Positions 39,072 through 48,556 of a stretch of DNA of 64,000 nt are shown here, piece by piece. The stretch is from assembly GCA_036383255.1 (NCBI GenBank), contig DASVOS010000018.1:219432-283431 (forward strand), given 5' to 3'. The stretch's first letter is position 1, and each line of letters opens with the position of its first letter. The DNA comes from Gammaproteobacteria bacterium (GTDB taxonomy: Bacteria > Pseudomonadota > Gammaproteobacteria > Natronospirales > REEB76). The notes beneath the pieces are model-generated. The model made no database searches, was not told the origin of the DNA, and saw nothing but the letters and a program-made list of their open reading frames with translations. The position numbers and the translations under genes are program-made.

Positions 39072-39725
39072 ATGGACATGCAAGAAGCCCGCACCCAGAT
39101 GGTCCAGCAGCAGATCCGCGCCTGGCACGTTCTCGACCTGCGGGCGCTCGCGGTGTTCGAAGCCCTGCCGCGGGACAAGTTCGTGCCCGAGGCCTACCGC
39201 AACGTGGCCTACGCCGACACGCCGATCCCGCTGCCCCACGGCGAGTGCATGCTCTCGCCCACGGTGGAGGGACGCGCGCTGCAGGCGCTGGACCCGCGGC
39301 CGCAGGACACGGTGCTCGAGATCGGGACCGGCAGCGGCTACTTCGCCGCCTGCCTTGCCAAGCGCGCCCGCGAGGTGCTCTCGGTGGACATCCACCCGGA
39401 CTTCGTGGAGCACGCCGGCAAGACCCTGAAGGGCCTGGGCGTGAAGAACGTGCGGCTCGAGACCCGCGACGGCACCAAGCTCGACTGGCTGGAGCAACGC
39501 CACGACGTGATCGCGGTCACCGGCTCCCTGCCCGAGTTCCAGCAGGCCTATGCCGAGCGCCTCAACGTGGGCGGCCGCCTGTTCATGGTGGTGGGCCGTT
39601 CGCCGGTGATGGAAGCGCTGCTCGTCACCCGCACCGCCGAGGACGCCTGGGTGCGCGCCTCGCTGTTCGAGACCGACCTGCCGGCCCTCAAGAACGCGCC
39701 GGCGCCGCGCCGCTTCAAGTTCTAG
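39072..39725 (+). CDS. pcm: Protein-L-isoaspartate O-methyltransferase
   Basis: A 217-residue SAM enzyme that repairs isoaspartyl residues. It begins EARTQMVQQQIRAWHVLD, followed by the substrate loop SPTVEGRALQAL (normally S-x-P), SAM motif I VLEIGTGSGYFAACLA, and SVDIHPDFVEHA. A late stretch LNVGGRLFMVVG matches the family. The ATG at 39072 is used; 39078 is possible. pcm, a rhodanese gene and tolC run in the same direction, an arrangement known in other gammaproteobacteria. The rhodanese ATG starts at the base after its stop. Confidence 0.93.
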   Translation: MDMQEARTQMVQQQIRAWHVLDLRALAVFEALPRDKFVPEAYRNVAYADTPIPLPHGECMLSPTVEGRALQALDPRPQDTVLEIGTGSGYFAACLAKRAREVLSVDIHPDFVEHAGKTLKGLGVKNVRLETRDGTKLDWLEQRHDVIAVTGSLPEFQQAYAERLNVGGRLFMVVGRSPVMEALLVTRTAEDAWVRASLFETDLPALKNAPAPRRFKF

Positions 39726-40049
39726 ATGGCGGTAGCCCAGCTTCCGCCTGTCGAGGCCCAGACCCTGCTCAAGGAGCGCGGCCCGGCGGCCGAGTTGCTG
39801 GATGTGCGGGAACCCTCCGAGTACGCCCTGGTCCATGTACAGGGCGCCCGGCATATCCCCATGGGACAGATCCCGGGACGCCTGGAGGAACTGGATAGCC
39901 AGCGCACCTACGTGGTCATGTGCCATCACGGCGGCCGCAGCCAACGGGTGGCCGAGTTCCTGGCCGCCCAGGGTTATCAAGCGGTGAACCTGGCCGGCGG
40001 GATAGACGCCTGGGCCGCGGACCTGGAGCCCAGCCTACCCCGCTATTAG
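39726..40049 (+). CDS. Rhodanese-like sulfurtransferase, single domain
   Basis: A 107-residue rhodanese domain with active-site loop MCHHGGRSQ (C at about 61) and the family motifs LLDVREPSEYALVHVQGARHIPMG and NLAGGIDAW. It transfers a sulfane sulfur; the acceptor is unknown. It starts directly after the pcm stop, so the two are co-transcribed. A loose hairpin with GGCAAG/CTTGCC at 40052-40087 follows its stop. The frame sits upstream of tolC. Confidence 0.92.
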   Translation: MAVAQLPPVEAQTLLKERGPAAELLDVREPSEYALVHVQGARHIPMGQIPGRLEELDSQRTYVVMCHHGGRSQRVAEFLAAQGYQAVNLAGGIDAWAADLEPSLPRY

Positions 40050-40159
40050 AGGGCAAGGCCAAAAGCCCTTGTATCCAGGGGCTTGCCAGGTGAGAGATAT
40101 GGTGTTATATTTGACTACAACACTTACCTTTTGATCCTAACATCTTCTGGAAGGGACCT

Positions 40160-41671
40160 ATGCGTAAGACGACCCTCGCCCTCACCATCGGCGCCCTCCT
40201 GGCCGCCGCAGCCGCCCCTGCCCAGGCCGACGACCTCTGGGAGGTGTACCAGCAGGCGGTGCAGAACGACCCCACTTTCCTGCAGGCCTACTCCAACTAT
40301 CAGGCCCAGCAGGAGAACGCGCCCATCGCGCGCGGCGCCTATTTCCCGAACATCACCCTGAGCGGCCGGCGCACCGTCCAGCGTTCCAGTGGCGACCAGC
40401 CCCAGTTCACGTCCGGGGGCTTCGTGGACACCACCATCTCGTCCCACGACTACAACACCGTCTACACCGCGCAGTTGACGCAGGCCATCTTCGACTGGAC
40501 CGCCTGGAGCGGCATCGAACAGGCCAGCGCCCAGGTGGCCCAGGCGGAAGCCAACTTCCAGGCCGCCCAGCAGGACCTGATCCTGCGGGTCGCGACCGCC
40601 TACTTCGACGTGCTCAATGCCCGCGATACCCTGGCCGCCGACCACGCCGCCAAGGACGCCCTCTCCAAGCAGCTCGAGCAGGCCAAGGAGAAGTACGAGG
40701 TGGGCATGAGCGCCATCACCGACGTGCAGGAGGCCCAGGCAGCCTATGACCAGGCGGTGGCAGACGAGATCACCGCCCAGCAGCAGGTGGTGAACTCCGA
40801 GGAGAGCCTGCGCGCCATCACCGGCCGCGAATCGGCGGAGCTCAAGGAGCCCTCGGTGGACATGCCGCTGCGCTCGCCGGAGCCGAACAACGCCCAGCAG
40901 TGGGTTGACCAGGCCCTCAAGCAGAACCCGAACCTGCTGGCCGCCCAGTCCGGTGCCGACGCCGCCAGTGCGGCGGTGGGCGTGCAGCGCGGCCAGCACC
41001 TGCCGAACCTGAGCCTGGTGCTGTCCCATAACAAGAACGACGACAAGCAGAACGGCACCATCAGCGCTGCCGGCCTCGGCACGCAGCAGTTCAACAACCC
41101 GAGCAACTTCAACACCAACACCGCCTACCTGCAGCTGAGCTGGCCCATCTGGAACGGCGGCAGCAGCTGGGCCCGCGTGAACCAGGCCCAGTACCAGTAC
41201 CAGGCGGCACTCGACCAGGTGAAGATCACCACCCGCCAGACGGAGAAGCAGGCCCGTACCGCCTTCATCGGCGTCCTGTCCGGCATTTCCCAGGTGGAGG
41301 CGCTGAAGCAGTCCGTGAAATCCAACGAGACCTCCATGGACGCCACCGAGACCGGCCTGCAGGTGGGCACCCGCACCATCGTGGACGTGCTGACCGCGCG
41401 CCAGAACCTGCTCAAGGCCCAGACCGGCTTCGCCAACGCCCGCTACACCTATCTAAAGAACGTGCTCACGCTGAAGCAGGCGGCCGGCATCCTCACCGAG
41501 GCCGACGTGAAGCAGATGAACGTGATGCTGCAGGAGTCGGCCCCCGTCTCGCAGCCGGCCATGACCGCTGCCCCCACGGGCGGCACGATGGCGGCGCCCG
41601 CCTCCGCCACCTCCCCGGTGCCGGCGGCCATGACGGTGAACCCGCCTGAGGGCACGCCGCCACGCAAGTAA
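40160..41671 (+). CDS. tolC: TolC family outer-membrane efflux channel
   Basis: A 503-residue outer-membrane/periplasmic tunnel protein. The signal peptide is LALTIGALLAAAAAPAQA. Two OEP repeats follow: ALQAQAWEVYQQAVQNDPT-like DDLWEVYQQAVQNDPTFLQAYS, with Y-FPNITLSG in the first half and QWVDQALKQNPNLLAAQSG in the second. The fold includes the conserved QLSWPIWNGG. An Ala/Pro/Thr-rich C-terminus of about 50 residues follows TEADVKQMNVMLQ. TTGACT at 40111 may be its -35. It probably serves the two RND systems of this window as well as other exporters. Confidence 0.94.
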   Translation: MRKTTLALTIGALLAAAAAPAQADDLWEVYQQAVQNDPTFLQAYSNYQAQQENAPIARGAYFPNITLSGRRTVQRSSGDQPQFTSGGFVDTTISSHDYNTVYTAQLTQAIFDWTAWSGIEQASAQVAQAEANFQAAQQDLILRVATAYFDVLNARDTLAADHAAKDALSKQLEQAKEKYEVGMSAITDVQEAQAAYDQAVADEITAQQQVVNSEESLRAITGRESAELKEPSVDMPLRSPEPNNAQQWVDQALKQNPNLLAAQSGADAASAAVGVQRGQHLPNLSLVLSHNKNDDKQNGTISAAGLGTQQFNNPSNFNTNTAYLQLSWPIWNGGSSWARVNQAQYQYQAALDQVKITTRQTEKQARTAFIGVLSGISQVEALKQSVKSNETSMDATETGLQVGTRTIVDVLTARQNLLKAQTGFANARYTYLKNVLTLKQAAGILTEADVKQMNVMLQESAPVSQPAMTAAPTGGTMAAPASATSPVPAAMTVNPPEGTPPRK

Positions 41672-41695
41672 GAGCGAAGAAGGCCTGAAGACGAG

Positions 41696-41723
41696 AAACC
41701 CGGCGCCAGCCGGGTTTTTTTTT
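41696..41723 (+). terminator. Rho-independent terminator of tolC
   Basis: AAACCCGGC GCCA GCCGGGTTT runs into a stretch of nine U. It fits inside the 58-base gap to the convergent waaA stop. Confidence 0.95.
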
Positions 41724-41729
41724 GGAGGT

Positions 41730-43004
41730 CTAGCGGCGCGCGAGCTCGGCGCTGACGAGGCTGAGCGCCCGTTCCAGGGCACCGCGATTCTGCAGCACCT
41801 TGCCCCGGGCCAGCTCGCCTATGCTGCCGCGCATGGCGTCGTTGCCGAGCAGCCAGGCCGCGGCGGCGGCCAAGGTGTCGGCGTCGCTCACCGGCGTCAG
41901 CACGCCCGCATCCTTGAGCATCTCAGCCACGTCCTGCACGTTCGCCAAATGCGGTCCCGCCAGCACCGGCAGGCCGGCGGCGGCGGGCTCCAGGAGGTTG
42001 TGGCCGCCCACCGGGACCAGGGTGCCGCCCACGAAAGCGGCGTCGCCGGCGGCGTAGAACTTCATGAGCTGGCCCAGGACATCTATCAACAACACTTCAC
42101 CCGCCTTGATCGGCGTCTCGCCCGCGCTCAGGCGCCGGAAGCCGAAGCCGGCGGCGCTGATGGCGGCGGCCACGGCGTTGGCCCGCTCCGGGTGGCGCGG
42201 CGCCAGCACCAGGATGCTGTCAGGCCTGGCCGCGAGCAGCTTGCGGAACGCCTCCAGCAGGATGGGCTCCTCGCCTTCGCGGGTGCTCCCCGCCACCAGC
42301 ACCCCGGCCTTGCCGAAGAGCTTGTGGCGCAATGCCTTGCCCGTCTCCATGAGGTCCGCGCCCGCCTGCACGTCGAACTTGAGATTACCCATCACCGAGA
42401 GCCGGTCCTCGGGCGCACCGAGAGCCCTGAAGCGGGCCGCGTCCGCCTCGGTCTGGGCCGCCACCCGTTTCGCGCGGCGCAGCGCGCCGCGGATGAGGCC
42501 GCGGAACGTCCACTCCGAATACCTGTTGAAGGCCCGCTCCGACATGCGCGCGCTGACCAGGAGCAGCGGGATCTTGCGCTTGTCGCAGCCGGCATAGAGG
42601 TTCGGCCATACCTCCGTCTCCATGATCACGCCCACCGCGGGCCGCGTGCCCTGCAGGAAACGGCTCACGAAGAACGGCAAGTCGTAGGGCATGAGCGAGA
42701 CCACCACCCGGTCGCCGAAGAGCTGGCGCGCCTGGCGCCGGCCGGTGGCGGTGAAGGTGGTGACCAGCAGCGGCCGGTCCGGATACTTGCGGTGCAGTGA
42801 CTGGACCAGCGGCGCGGCGGCGCGGATCTCGCCCACCGAGGCGCCGTGCACCCAGATGGCGACACCGGGCGGAAGGTAAGGCGAGCTGCCGAGCCGCTCT
42901 CCCAGCTTGTCGCCGCTGCCGGTCTGGCGGAAACTCCGCCAGGCGAACCAGGCGAAGGCGAAGGGCGCGAGAAGCAAGAGGGCCAGCGTATAGAAGAAAC
43001 GCAT
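41730..43004 (-). CDS. waaA: 3-deoxy-D-manno-octulosonic acid (Kdo) transferase
   Basis: A 424-residue GT-B enzyme (family 30) that adds Kdo to lipid IVA on the inner-membrane inner face. A short N-terminal membrane anchor (FYTLALLLLAPFAFAWFAW) precedes the glycosyltransferase. Motifs are WVHGASVGEI, with the catalytic E59, LLVTTFTATGRRQA, METEVWPNL, LSVMGNLKFDVQ and the C-terminal VLVLAPRHPERA and PVGGHNLLEPAA. The length matches E. coli WaaA. It lies eight bases downstream of hldE on the same strand, so waaA and hldE are probably one transcript. Confidence 0.95.
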   Translation of the reverse strand: MRFFYTLALLLLAPFAFAWFAWRSFRQTGSGDKLGERLGSSPYLPPGVAIWVHGASVGEIRAAAPLVQSLHRKYPDRPLLVTTFTATGRRQARQLFGDRVVVSLMPYDLPFFVSRFLQGTRPAVGVIMETEVWPNLYAGCDKRKIPLLLVSARMSERAFNRYSEWTFRGLIRGALRRAKRVAAQTEADAARFRALGAPEDRLSVMGNLKFDVQAGADLMETGKALRHKLFGKAGVLVAGSTREGEEPILLEAFRKLLAARPDSILVLAPRHPERANAVAAAISAAGFGFRRLSAGETPIKAGEVLLIDVLGQLMKFYAAGDAAFVGGTLVPVGGHNLLEPAAAGLPVLAGPHLANVQDVAEMLKDAGVLTPVSDADTLAAAAAWLLGNDAMRGSIGELARGKVLQNRGALERALSLVSAELARR

Positions 43005-43012
43005 GGCGCCGC

Positions 43013-44431
43013 TCAGCCCTTCTTCAGGGCTTCGATGGTTCTGGTTGTGGATAATCCATTCACGAACGGCAGTATCTTCACTTCTCCGCCGTTCTTCGTG
43101 ACACAGCCATAGCCCGCCACGTCCTGCGCCTTGTAGTCGCCACCCTTCACCAGCACGTCCGGCAGGAGCTTGCAGATGAGCCGCTCCGGCGTGTCTTCCG
43201 AGAAGGGAACCACCCAGTCCACGCAGGAGAGCGCGCCCAGCACGCGCATGCGGTTCTCGAGGGAGTTCACCGGCCGCGCGGGGCCCTTGAGGCGCTTCAC
43301 GGAGGCGTCGTCGTTCACCGCCACCACCAGCCGATCCCCTAAGCGGCGCGCCGCCTCAAGGTAGGTGACGTGGCCGGCGTGCAGGATGTCGAACACGCCG
43401 TTGGTCATGATGATGCGCTCGCCCTGGCTGCGGGCATGGGCCACCGCGTCCGCCGCCGCGGCCTCGTCCATGGCGCCGCTGCCGCTACGGCTGTGGGCCG
43501 CGAGGCGCAGCTCCGCCGGACTCACGGTGGCGGCACCGAGCTTGGCCACCACGATGCCGGCCGCAAGGTTGGAGAGCCGGGCTGCGTCCGGATAGTCCAA
43601 GCCCGCGCCCAGCCCCGCCGCCAGGATCGCGATCACCGTGTCGCCGGCGCCGGTCACGTCCGAGACCTCCTGGGCCTGGGTGGGCAGGTGCAGGGGCGGC
43701 TTGCCCTTCTGCAGCAGCGTCATGCCATGCTCGCTGCGGGTGACGAGCAGGGCCTCCAGGCCCAGCTCGTCGCGCAGCTTCTCGCCCTTGGCGACGATGG
43801 TCGTCTCGTCCGCGCATTCCCCCACCACCGCCTCCAGCTCGCCGAGGTTGGGGGTGATGAGGCTCGCGCCCTTGTACTTGCCGAAGTCGCGCCCTTTGGG
43901 GTCCACCAGCACACGCTTGCCGGCAGCGCGGGCCGCGGCGATCAGGTCCTGCACCGAGGCGAGGCTGCCCTTGCCGTAATCCGAGAGGATCACCACGTCG
44001 GTGTCGGCGAGCGCGGGCTTGAACAGCGGCAGGAGCGGCGCGCCGCTGAAGCTGCCGAAGCTCTCCTCGAAGTCGAGGCGGATGAGCTGCTGGTGGCGCG
44101 ACAGCACCCGGAGCTTGGTGATGGTGGCCGCGTCCCTGATCCGGTTGAACTTGCACTGCACGCCGCGCTTCTGCATGGCGGCGGCCAGGCTGTCGGCGAT
44201 GGCGTCGTCGCCGGTGATGCCGAGCACCATGCAGCGCACGCCCAGGCTCGCCAGGTTCACCGCCACGTTGCCGGCGCCGCCGGGGCGCTCCTCGGTGTCG
44301 CGCACGTGCACCACCGGCACCGGTGCCTCCGGGGAGATGCGCTGGGTGGGACCGAACCAGTAACGGTCCAGCATCACATCCCCGGCCACCAGCACGCGCA
44401 CCTGGTCGAACTGCGGAACGCTGACCTGCAT
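43013..44431 (-). CDS. hldE: Bifunctional heptose-7-phosphate kinase / heptose-1-phosphate adenylyltransferase
   Basis: A 472-residue two-domain enzyme of ADP-heptose synthesis for the lipopolysaccharide inner core. The N-terminal pfkB domain (to about 320) has [16 protein letters not shown] and the catalytic [12 protein letters not shown]. The C-terminal nucleotidyltransferase domain (from about 340) begins [23 protein letters not shown], the HxGH motif. The ATG at 44431 has AGGGG upstream; the frame open to 44476 has no homology. It lies divergent from the lpxL-like gene with a 68-base gap. Confidence 0.96.
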   Translation of the reverse strand: MQVSVPQFDQVRVLVAGDVMLDRYWFGPTQRISPEAPVPVVHVRDTEERPGGAGNVAVNLASLGVRCMVLGITGDDAIADSLAAAMQKRGVQCKFNRIRDAATITKLRVLSRHQQLIRLDFEESFGSFSGAPLLPLFKPALADTDVVILSDYGKGSLASVQDLIAAARAAGKRVLVDPKGRDFGKYKGASLITPNLGELEAVVGECADETTIVAKGEKLRDELGLEALLVTRSEHGMTLLQKGKPPLHLPTQAQEVSDVTGAGDTVIAILAAGLGAGLDYPDAARLSNLAAGIVVAKLGAATVSPAELRLAAHSRSGSGAMDEAAAADAVAHARSQGERIIMTNGVFDILHAGHVTYLEAARRLGDRLVVAVNDDASVKRLKGPARPVNSLENRMRVLGALSCVDWVVPFSEDTPERLICKLLPDVLVKGGDYKAQDVAGYGCVTKNGGEVKILPFVNGLSTTRTIEALKKG

Positions 44432-44499
44432 GCAAGCCCCTGAAAAGCAATCGAAAAACAGCGGGCATGATAGCACGCAGGGCTTTATACTCGGCCGGC

Positions 44500-45384
44500 A
44501 TGAAGCGCGCCCTCTTCAACCCCCACTACTGGCCCATCTGGTTCCTGCTGGGGTTCGTCCGGCTGGCGGTGTACCTGCCCTATTCCTTGCAGCTGTCCCT
44601 GGGCCGGGGCCTGGGCACGCTGCTCAGGCTCACGGCGCGGCGCCGCTGGCGCATCACCCTCGTCAACCTGGAACGCTGCTTCCCGGAGCTGGATGCTCCG
44701 GCCCGCGAACGCCTGGCCCGCCGCCACTTCGACTCCCTCGGCATGGCCTTCATCGAGATCGGCATGTGCTGGTGGGCGAGCGCCGGGCGCCTCAAGGGGC
44801 TGGCCCACATCGAGGGCGTGGAGAACCTGAACGCGGCGCGGGCCGAAGGCCGCGGCGTGATCCTGCTCAGCGCCCACTTCACCACGCTCGAGATAGGCGG
44901 GCGCCTCTTGGGCCTGTGCACGGACTTCCACCTCATGTACCGGCCGAACCAGAACGCGCTGATCGAAGAGGTGATGCGCCGCAGCCGCGAGCGCCACTTC
45001 GACCGGGCCATCCCACGCAACGACGTGCGCCTGATGTTGCGCAGCTTGAAGGAGGGCAAGCCCGTCTGGTACGCCCCGGACCAGGGCTATCGCGGCAAGA
45101 ACAGCGAGATGGTGCCGTTCTTCGGCATCCCCGCCCCCACCAACACCGCCACATCGCGCCTGGCCCGTACCACCGGCGCGCCGGTGGTACCGTTCTTCGT
45201 GGAGCGCCTGCCGGGCACCGAGGGCTACGCCCTGGTGCTGGAGCCCGCGCTGGAGGGCTTCCCCACGGACGATCCGGCGGCGGACGCACTGCGCATCAAC
45301 AAGCTCCTGGAGGAACGCATCCGGCGGGTGCCGGAGCAGTACCTCTGGAGCCACGACCGTTTCAAGGTCGTGCCGCGCGATTGA
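44500..45384 (+). CDS. lpxL: Lipid A biosynthesis acyltransferase (LpxL/HtrB family)
   Basis: A 294-residue inner-membrane acyltransferase that transfers a secondary acyl chain to Kdo2-lipid IVA. The HX4E catalytic motif is H126 and E131 in [14 protein letters not shown]. The N-terminus is hydrophobic ([20 protein letters not shown]) and a conserved [19 protein letters not shown] and [12 protein letters not shown] complete the family. The ATG at 44500 is used. TATACT eight bases before it may be a -10 of a short-leader transcript. The stop lies in the first stem of a hairpin array. Confidence 0.93.
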   Translation: MKRALFNPHYWPIWFLLGFVRLAVYLPYSLQLSLGRGLGTLLRLTARRRWRITLVNLERCFPELDAPARERLARRHFDSLGMAFIEIGMCWWASAGRLKGLAHIEGVENLNAARAEGRGVILLSAHFTTLEIGGRLLGLCTDFHLMYRPNQNALIEEVMRRSRERHFDRAIPRNDVRLMLRSLKEGKPVWYAPDQGYRGKNSEMVPFFGIPAPTNTATSRLARTTGAPVVPFFVERLPGTEGYALVLEPALEGFPTDDPAADALRINKLLEERIRRVPEQYLWSHDRFKVVPRD

Positions 45385-45538
45385 GGCGCATTCGCGCCTC
45401 AATCTGCGCTTCCACAACATAGGCCTGAACGGCGCCATCCTGGGCCGTTCAGGCTCGGCGGTCCGGTACACGCCCGGACCGCCTCCGTCACGCGAGCGCA
45501 GGAACACTCGCGTGACGCGCGATGCATCCTGCATCGCG
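45381..45538. repeat. Array of five different hairpins between lpxL and the next gene (C)
   Basis: Five adjacent inverted repeats of unrelated sequence lie in 158 bp: TTGAGGCGC attc GCGCCTCAA (45381-45402), an 11-bp stem at 45423-45454 with an inner CCA TCC TGG, GGCGGTCCGG/CCGGACCGCC (45457-45483), GTCACGCGAG/CTCGCGTGAC (45487-45516) and CGCGATGCA TCC TGCATCGCG (45518-45538). The first stem contains the lpxL stop codon. No U-tract and no coding sequence is present. Confidence 0.85.
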
Positions 45539-45571
45539 TATCAGATGTTCCAAAGCTAATGGAGATTGGAG

Positions 45572-46771
45572 ATGGCACGCGTACTCTTATGCTGGGAACT
45601 GGGCAACGGCCTCGCCTACGCCGAAGGCCTCACTGCCGGCGGCAAGATCATCTCCAAGGCCGGGCACGAGGTGCAGGCCGCCCTGCGTGACCTCACCCAT
45701 GCCGAGCGCCTGCTGGGCGACCGCTTCAAGTACTACCAGGCCCCGACCCAGGTGATCCCGGTGAGCACGCCGCTGCCCTCGCCCATGACCTTCGCCGACG
45801 TGCTCATCAACCTGGGCTATGGCAACCCCGGCGCGGTCACCGCAAGGGTGCGCGCCTGGCGACACCTGCTGGAGCAGGTGAAACCGGACATCGTGCGCTG
45901 CGCCCACGCCCCCTCCGCCATGCTGGCGGCCCGCGGCACCGGCATCCGCACCCTGGTGGTGGGCATCGGTTTCCTGGTGCCGCCAGCCCAATCGCCGCTG
46001 CCCTTGCTGCGTACCTGGGCCAAGAACGCGGATCCGGAGCGCATGGCCGCCCGCGAGCAGATGGTGCTCTCGAGCATGAACCAGGGCCTGGACGCCATCG
46101 GCGCGCCGCGCGTGGCCAGCATCGGCGCGCTGTACGGCGAAGCGGACATCCGCGAGCTCTATACCTATCCGGAACTGGATGACTACGGCCCGCGCCGGGA
46201 CGTGAAGTACCTGGGCAACTTCCAGCCGGGCATGGGCGAGGCGCCCGCCTGGCCGGAGGCGCCGGGCAAGAAGATCTTCGCCTACCTGGAGCCCTTCAAG
46301 CCCATCGCCGATGTGCTGCGCGCGCTCGCCGCCACCGGCCAGCCGGTGCTGGTGTACATGCCCCATGCGCCGGAGGAACTCACCCGCCGGTACGCCGCCG
46401 GCAACCTGCGCATCACCCAGCGACCGCTGGACCTCGCCCGCACCGCCCAGGAGTGCGACCTCGGCGTGACCCACGGCGGCCACAACATCGTCGGCACCCT
46501 GCTCTACGCCGGCAAGCCGCAGATCGCCATCCCCACCGTGTTCCCGGAACGCATCACCGCCGAGAAGGTCGCGGGCCTGGGCGCGGGGACCACGGCGCGC
46601 ATGGAGGCGGCGGACCTCACGGCGCAGCTCGGCAAGGTGCTGCAGGATGCTGCATTCACGGAGAAAGCGCGCACCGTGGCCAAGCGCATCGAAGGCCTGG
46701 GAATGGCGTTCGCGCTCAAGGAGGCCGTGGTTTCGGTGAACGCGCTGGCCCAGGCCGGCCCGCGCAAGTGA
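45572..46771 (+). CDS. UGT-like glycosyltransferase (GT-B fold), substrate unknown
   Basis: A 399-residue protein of the UDP-glucuronosyl/erythromycin-type glycosyltransferase fold. The N-terminal half (LLCWELGNGLAYAEGLTAGGKIISKAGHEVQAAL) and the C-terminal nucleotide-sugar motif VTHGGHNIVGTLLYAGKPQIAIPTVFPERITAEKVAGLGAG match GT1-like enzymes. Membrane segments are absent. The ATG at 45572 has GGAG seven bases upstream; a TTG at 45566 is less likely. It follows the lipid A acyltransferase and precedes the Kdo kinase, so it may modify lipopolysaccharide or another envelope glycan. The stop is one base from the convergent kdkA stop. Confidence 0.8.
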   Translation: MARVLLCWELGNGLAYAEGLTAGGKIISKAGHEVQAALRDLTHAERLLGDRFKYYQAPTQVIPVSTPLPSPMTFADVLINLGYGNPGAVTARVRAWRHLLEQVKPDIVRCAHAPSAMLAARGTGIRTLVVGIGFLVPPAQSPLPLLRTWAKNADPERMAAREQMVLSSMNQGLDAIGAPRVASIGALYGEADIRELYTYPELDDYGPRRDVKYLGNFQPGMGEAPAWPEAPGKKIFAYLEPFKPIADVLRALAATGQPVLVYMPHAPEELTRRYAAGNLRITQRPLDLARTAQECDLGVTHGGHNIVGTLLYAGKPQIAIPTVFPERITAEKVAGLGAGTTARMEAADLTAQLGKVLQDAAFTEKARTVAKRIEGLGMAFALKEAVVSVNALAQAGPRK

Positions 46772-46772
46772 A

Positions 46773-47456
46773 TCAGGCGGCGCGATAGCCTTCCAGCAAC
46801 GCCGCCCAGTCGCCGGCGTCGGATGCCCTGCCCAGCAGTCTGTCCAGGGAACGCCTGAGGCGCGCGAGGTTCTCCTGCTTCCAGTCGCCGCTGCGGCGGC
46901 GCGCTCCCCGGTCGAAGTCGATGAGATAGACCTTGGCCTCCTCGTCCAGGAGCAGGTTGTGGGCGTTCAGGTCCGCGTGGCACACGCCCGCGTCGTGGAA
47001 GCGGCGGATGCAGGCGCCGATGGCGCCCCAAGGGATGCGCCTGGCATCGCCCTGCAGCCTTTCCGCCAGTGAACGTGCCTCGCCGATGCGGCGGGTGATG
47101 AGGTCGGCCCTGTAGAAGAGCCCATGGCGCGTGACCCGCACCGCCACCGGCTGGGGCACCGGCAGATCCTCCTTATATAGGGAATCCAGCAGCCGCCACT
47201 CGCGCCACGCGCGGGTACCTTCGAGACCGGTCCAGAGATAGAGGTCGGCGGAGAGCTTCGCGGCGAATCCGCCGCGCCGGTAGTGGCGCAGCACCCACTG
47301 CTCGCCGCCGCGGTCGAGGATCCAGGCGCTGCCGCGTCCGCCCACTGCGTTCACCGCCCCCGTGGGCGGCATGAACAGCGCGGTGTCCGCGTGGTCAAGT
47401 AGGGCGTCATCGTATAGGATGGCCACGTCGCCTGATCGCTGCATCTTGGCTGCCAT
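46773..47456 (-). CDS. kdkA: Kdo kinase
   Basis: A 227-residue kinase-fold enzyme that phosphorylates Kdo at O-4 in the lipopolysaccharide inner core. It shows WVLRHYRRGGFAAKLSADLYLWTG, the catalytic motif CHADLNAHNLLLD (D162, N167) and the metal-binding LIDFDRGARR (D180). This is the small lipopolysaccharide core kinase family (3-deoxy-D-manno-octulosonic-acid kinase). The longer frame open to 48095 overlaps the divergent glycosyltransferase gene. Start codons of the two divergent genes are only 15 bases apart, so their promoters must overlap each other's coding regions. Confidence 0.9.
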   Translation of the reverse strand: MAAKMQRSGDVAILYDDALLDHADTALFMPPTGAVNAVGGRGSAWILDRGGEQWVLRHYRRGGFAAKLSADLYLWTGLEGTRAWREWRLLDSLYKEDLPVPQPVAVRVTRHGLFYRADLITRRIGEARSLAERLQGDARRIPWGAIGACIRRFHDAGVCHADLNAHNLLLDEEAKVYLIDFDRGARRRSGDWKQENLARLRRSLDRLLGRASDAGDWAALLEGYRAA

Positions 47457-47471
47457 CACGGTCCTCGAAGC

Positions 47472-48548
47472 ATGTCCATGGCCGCTCCCGAATCCTTGTG
47501 CCTGATCCGCCTCTCGGCGGTGGGCGACGTGTGCCACACGCTCCCGGTGGTACGCACGCTGCAGGCCGCGTGGCCTGATACGCGCATCACCTGGATCATC
47601 GGGAAGCTGGAAGCGAGCCTGGTGGGGGACATCCCCGGCATCGAGTTTATCATCTTCGACAAATCCCAGAACCCGTACCTGCAGACGCGCCGCGCGCTGA
47701 AGGGCCGCCGCTTCGGCCTGTTCCTGCACATGCAGATGTCGCTGCGCGCCAGTATCGCGAGCCTGGCGGTGCGCGCGCCCGTCCGCCTTGGATTCGACAG
47801 GCAGCGTGCGCACGACCTCCAGTGGCTGTTCACCAACCGCCGCATCCCGCACCGGGACCGCCAGCACGTGATGGACAGCCTGTTCGGCTTCACCGAAGCG
47901 CTCGGCATCCGGGAGCGCGTGCTGCGCTGGGACATCCCGGTGCCCGGGGCGGCCGAGGCTTACGCCCGGGAGCGTATCCCCGAGACCAAGCCCACCCTCA
48001 TCATCAGCCCCTGCGCGAACCCGCGCTTCCGCAACTGGCGCAGCTGGCAACCGGAGCATTACGCGGCGCTGGCGGACCACGCAGTGGCGCGGCACGGCAT
48101 GCAGGTGCTGGTGACGGGCGGGCGCAGCGAGATCGAGCGGGCCTACGGCGAGCGCATCACCGCCCTGGCCAAGGGCGGTGTCACGGACCTCGTGGGCAAG
48201 ACCTCACTCAAGGAACTCCTGGCGCTGCTCGGCCGCGCCACGGTGCTGGTTTCGCCGGACTCGGGGCCCGTGCACATGGCCACGGCCGCCGGCACCCCGG
48301 TGATCGGCCTCTACGCCACCACCAACCCGGACCGGGCCGGCCCTTACTTCAGCCAGCGTTGGCGCGTGGACCGTTATCCTGACGCGCTCAAGCAGTTCGA
48401 CGGCCTCACACCCGAGGCCGCCCCGTGGGGCATGCGGGTGCGCGACCCCAAGGCCATGGACTGCATCGAGGTGGCGGACGTGACAGGAAAACTCGATGCA
48501 CTGATGGCCGCGCGGGCACGCGGCGAGAAGCTAATCGGAATTCCCTGA
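47472..48548 (+). CDS. Family-9 glycosyltransferase, heptosyltransferase-like
   Basis: A 358-residue GT9 protein like heptosyltransferase I/II of the lipopolysaccharide inner core. It begins SLCLIRLSAVGDVCHTLPVVRTL and has PTLIISPCANPRFRNWRSWQPEHYAALADHAV, the GT9 signature region, and VSPDSGPVHMATAAGTPVIGLYATTNPDRAGP (the nucleotide-sugar motif). WaaC-like and WaaF-like features are mixed, so I leave the symbol empty. It probably adds heptose or a similar sugar to the core. An alternative ATG is at 47478. It is divergent from kdkA. Confidence 0.88.
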   Translation: MSMAAPESLCLIRLSAVGDVCHTLPVVRTLQAAWPDTRITWIIGKLEASLVGDIPGIEFIIFDKSQNPYLQTRRALKGRRFGLFLHMQMSLRASIASLAVRAPVRLGFDRQRAHDLQWLFTNRRIPHRDRQHVMDSLFGFTEALGIRERVLRWDIPVPGAAEAYARERIPETKPTLIISPCANPRFRNWRSWQPEHYAALADHAVARHGMQVLVTGGRSEIERAYGERITALAKGGVTDLVGKTSLKELLALLGRATVLVSPDSGPVHMATAAGTPVIGLYATTNPDRAGPYFSQRWRVDRYPDALKQFDGLTPEAAPWGMRVRDPKAMDCIEVADVTGKLDALMAARARGEKLIGIP

Positions 48549-48556
48549 AAGAAGGA

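Noticed and set aside
40052-40087. Hairpin after the rhodanese gene as a terminator
   Set aside because: The stem GGCAAG/CTTGCC is imperfect and competes with an internal AAGCCC pair, and no U-tract follows; not called as a terminator.
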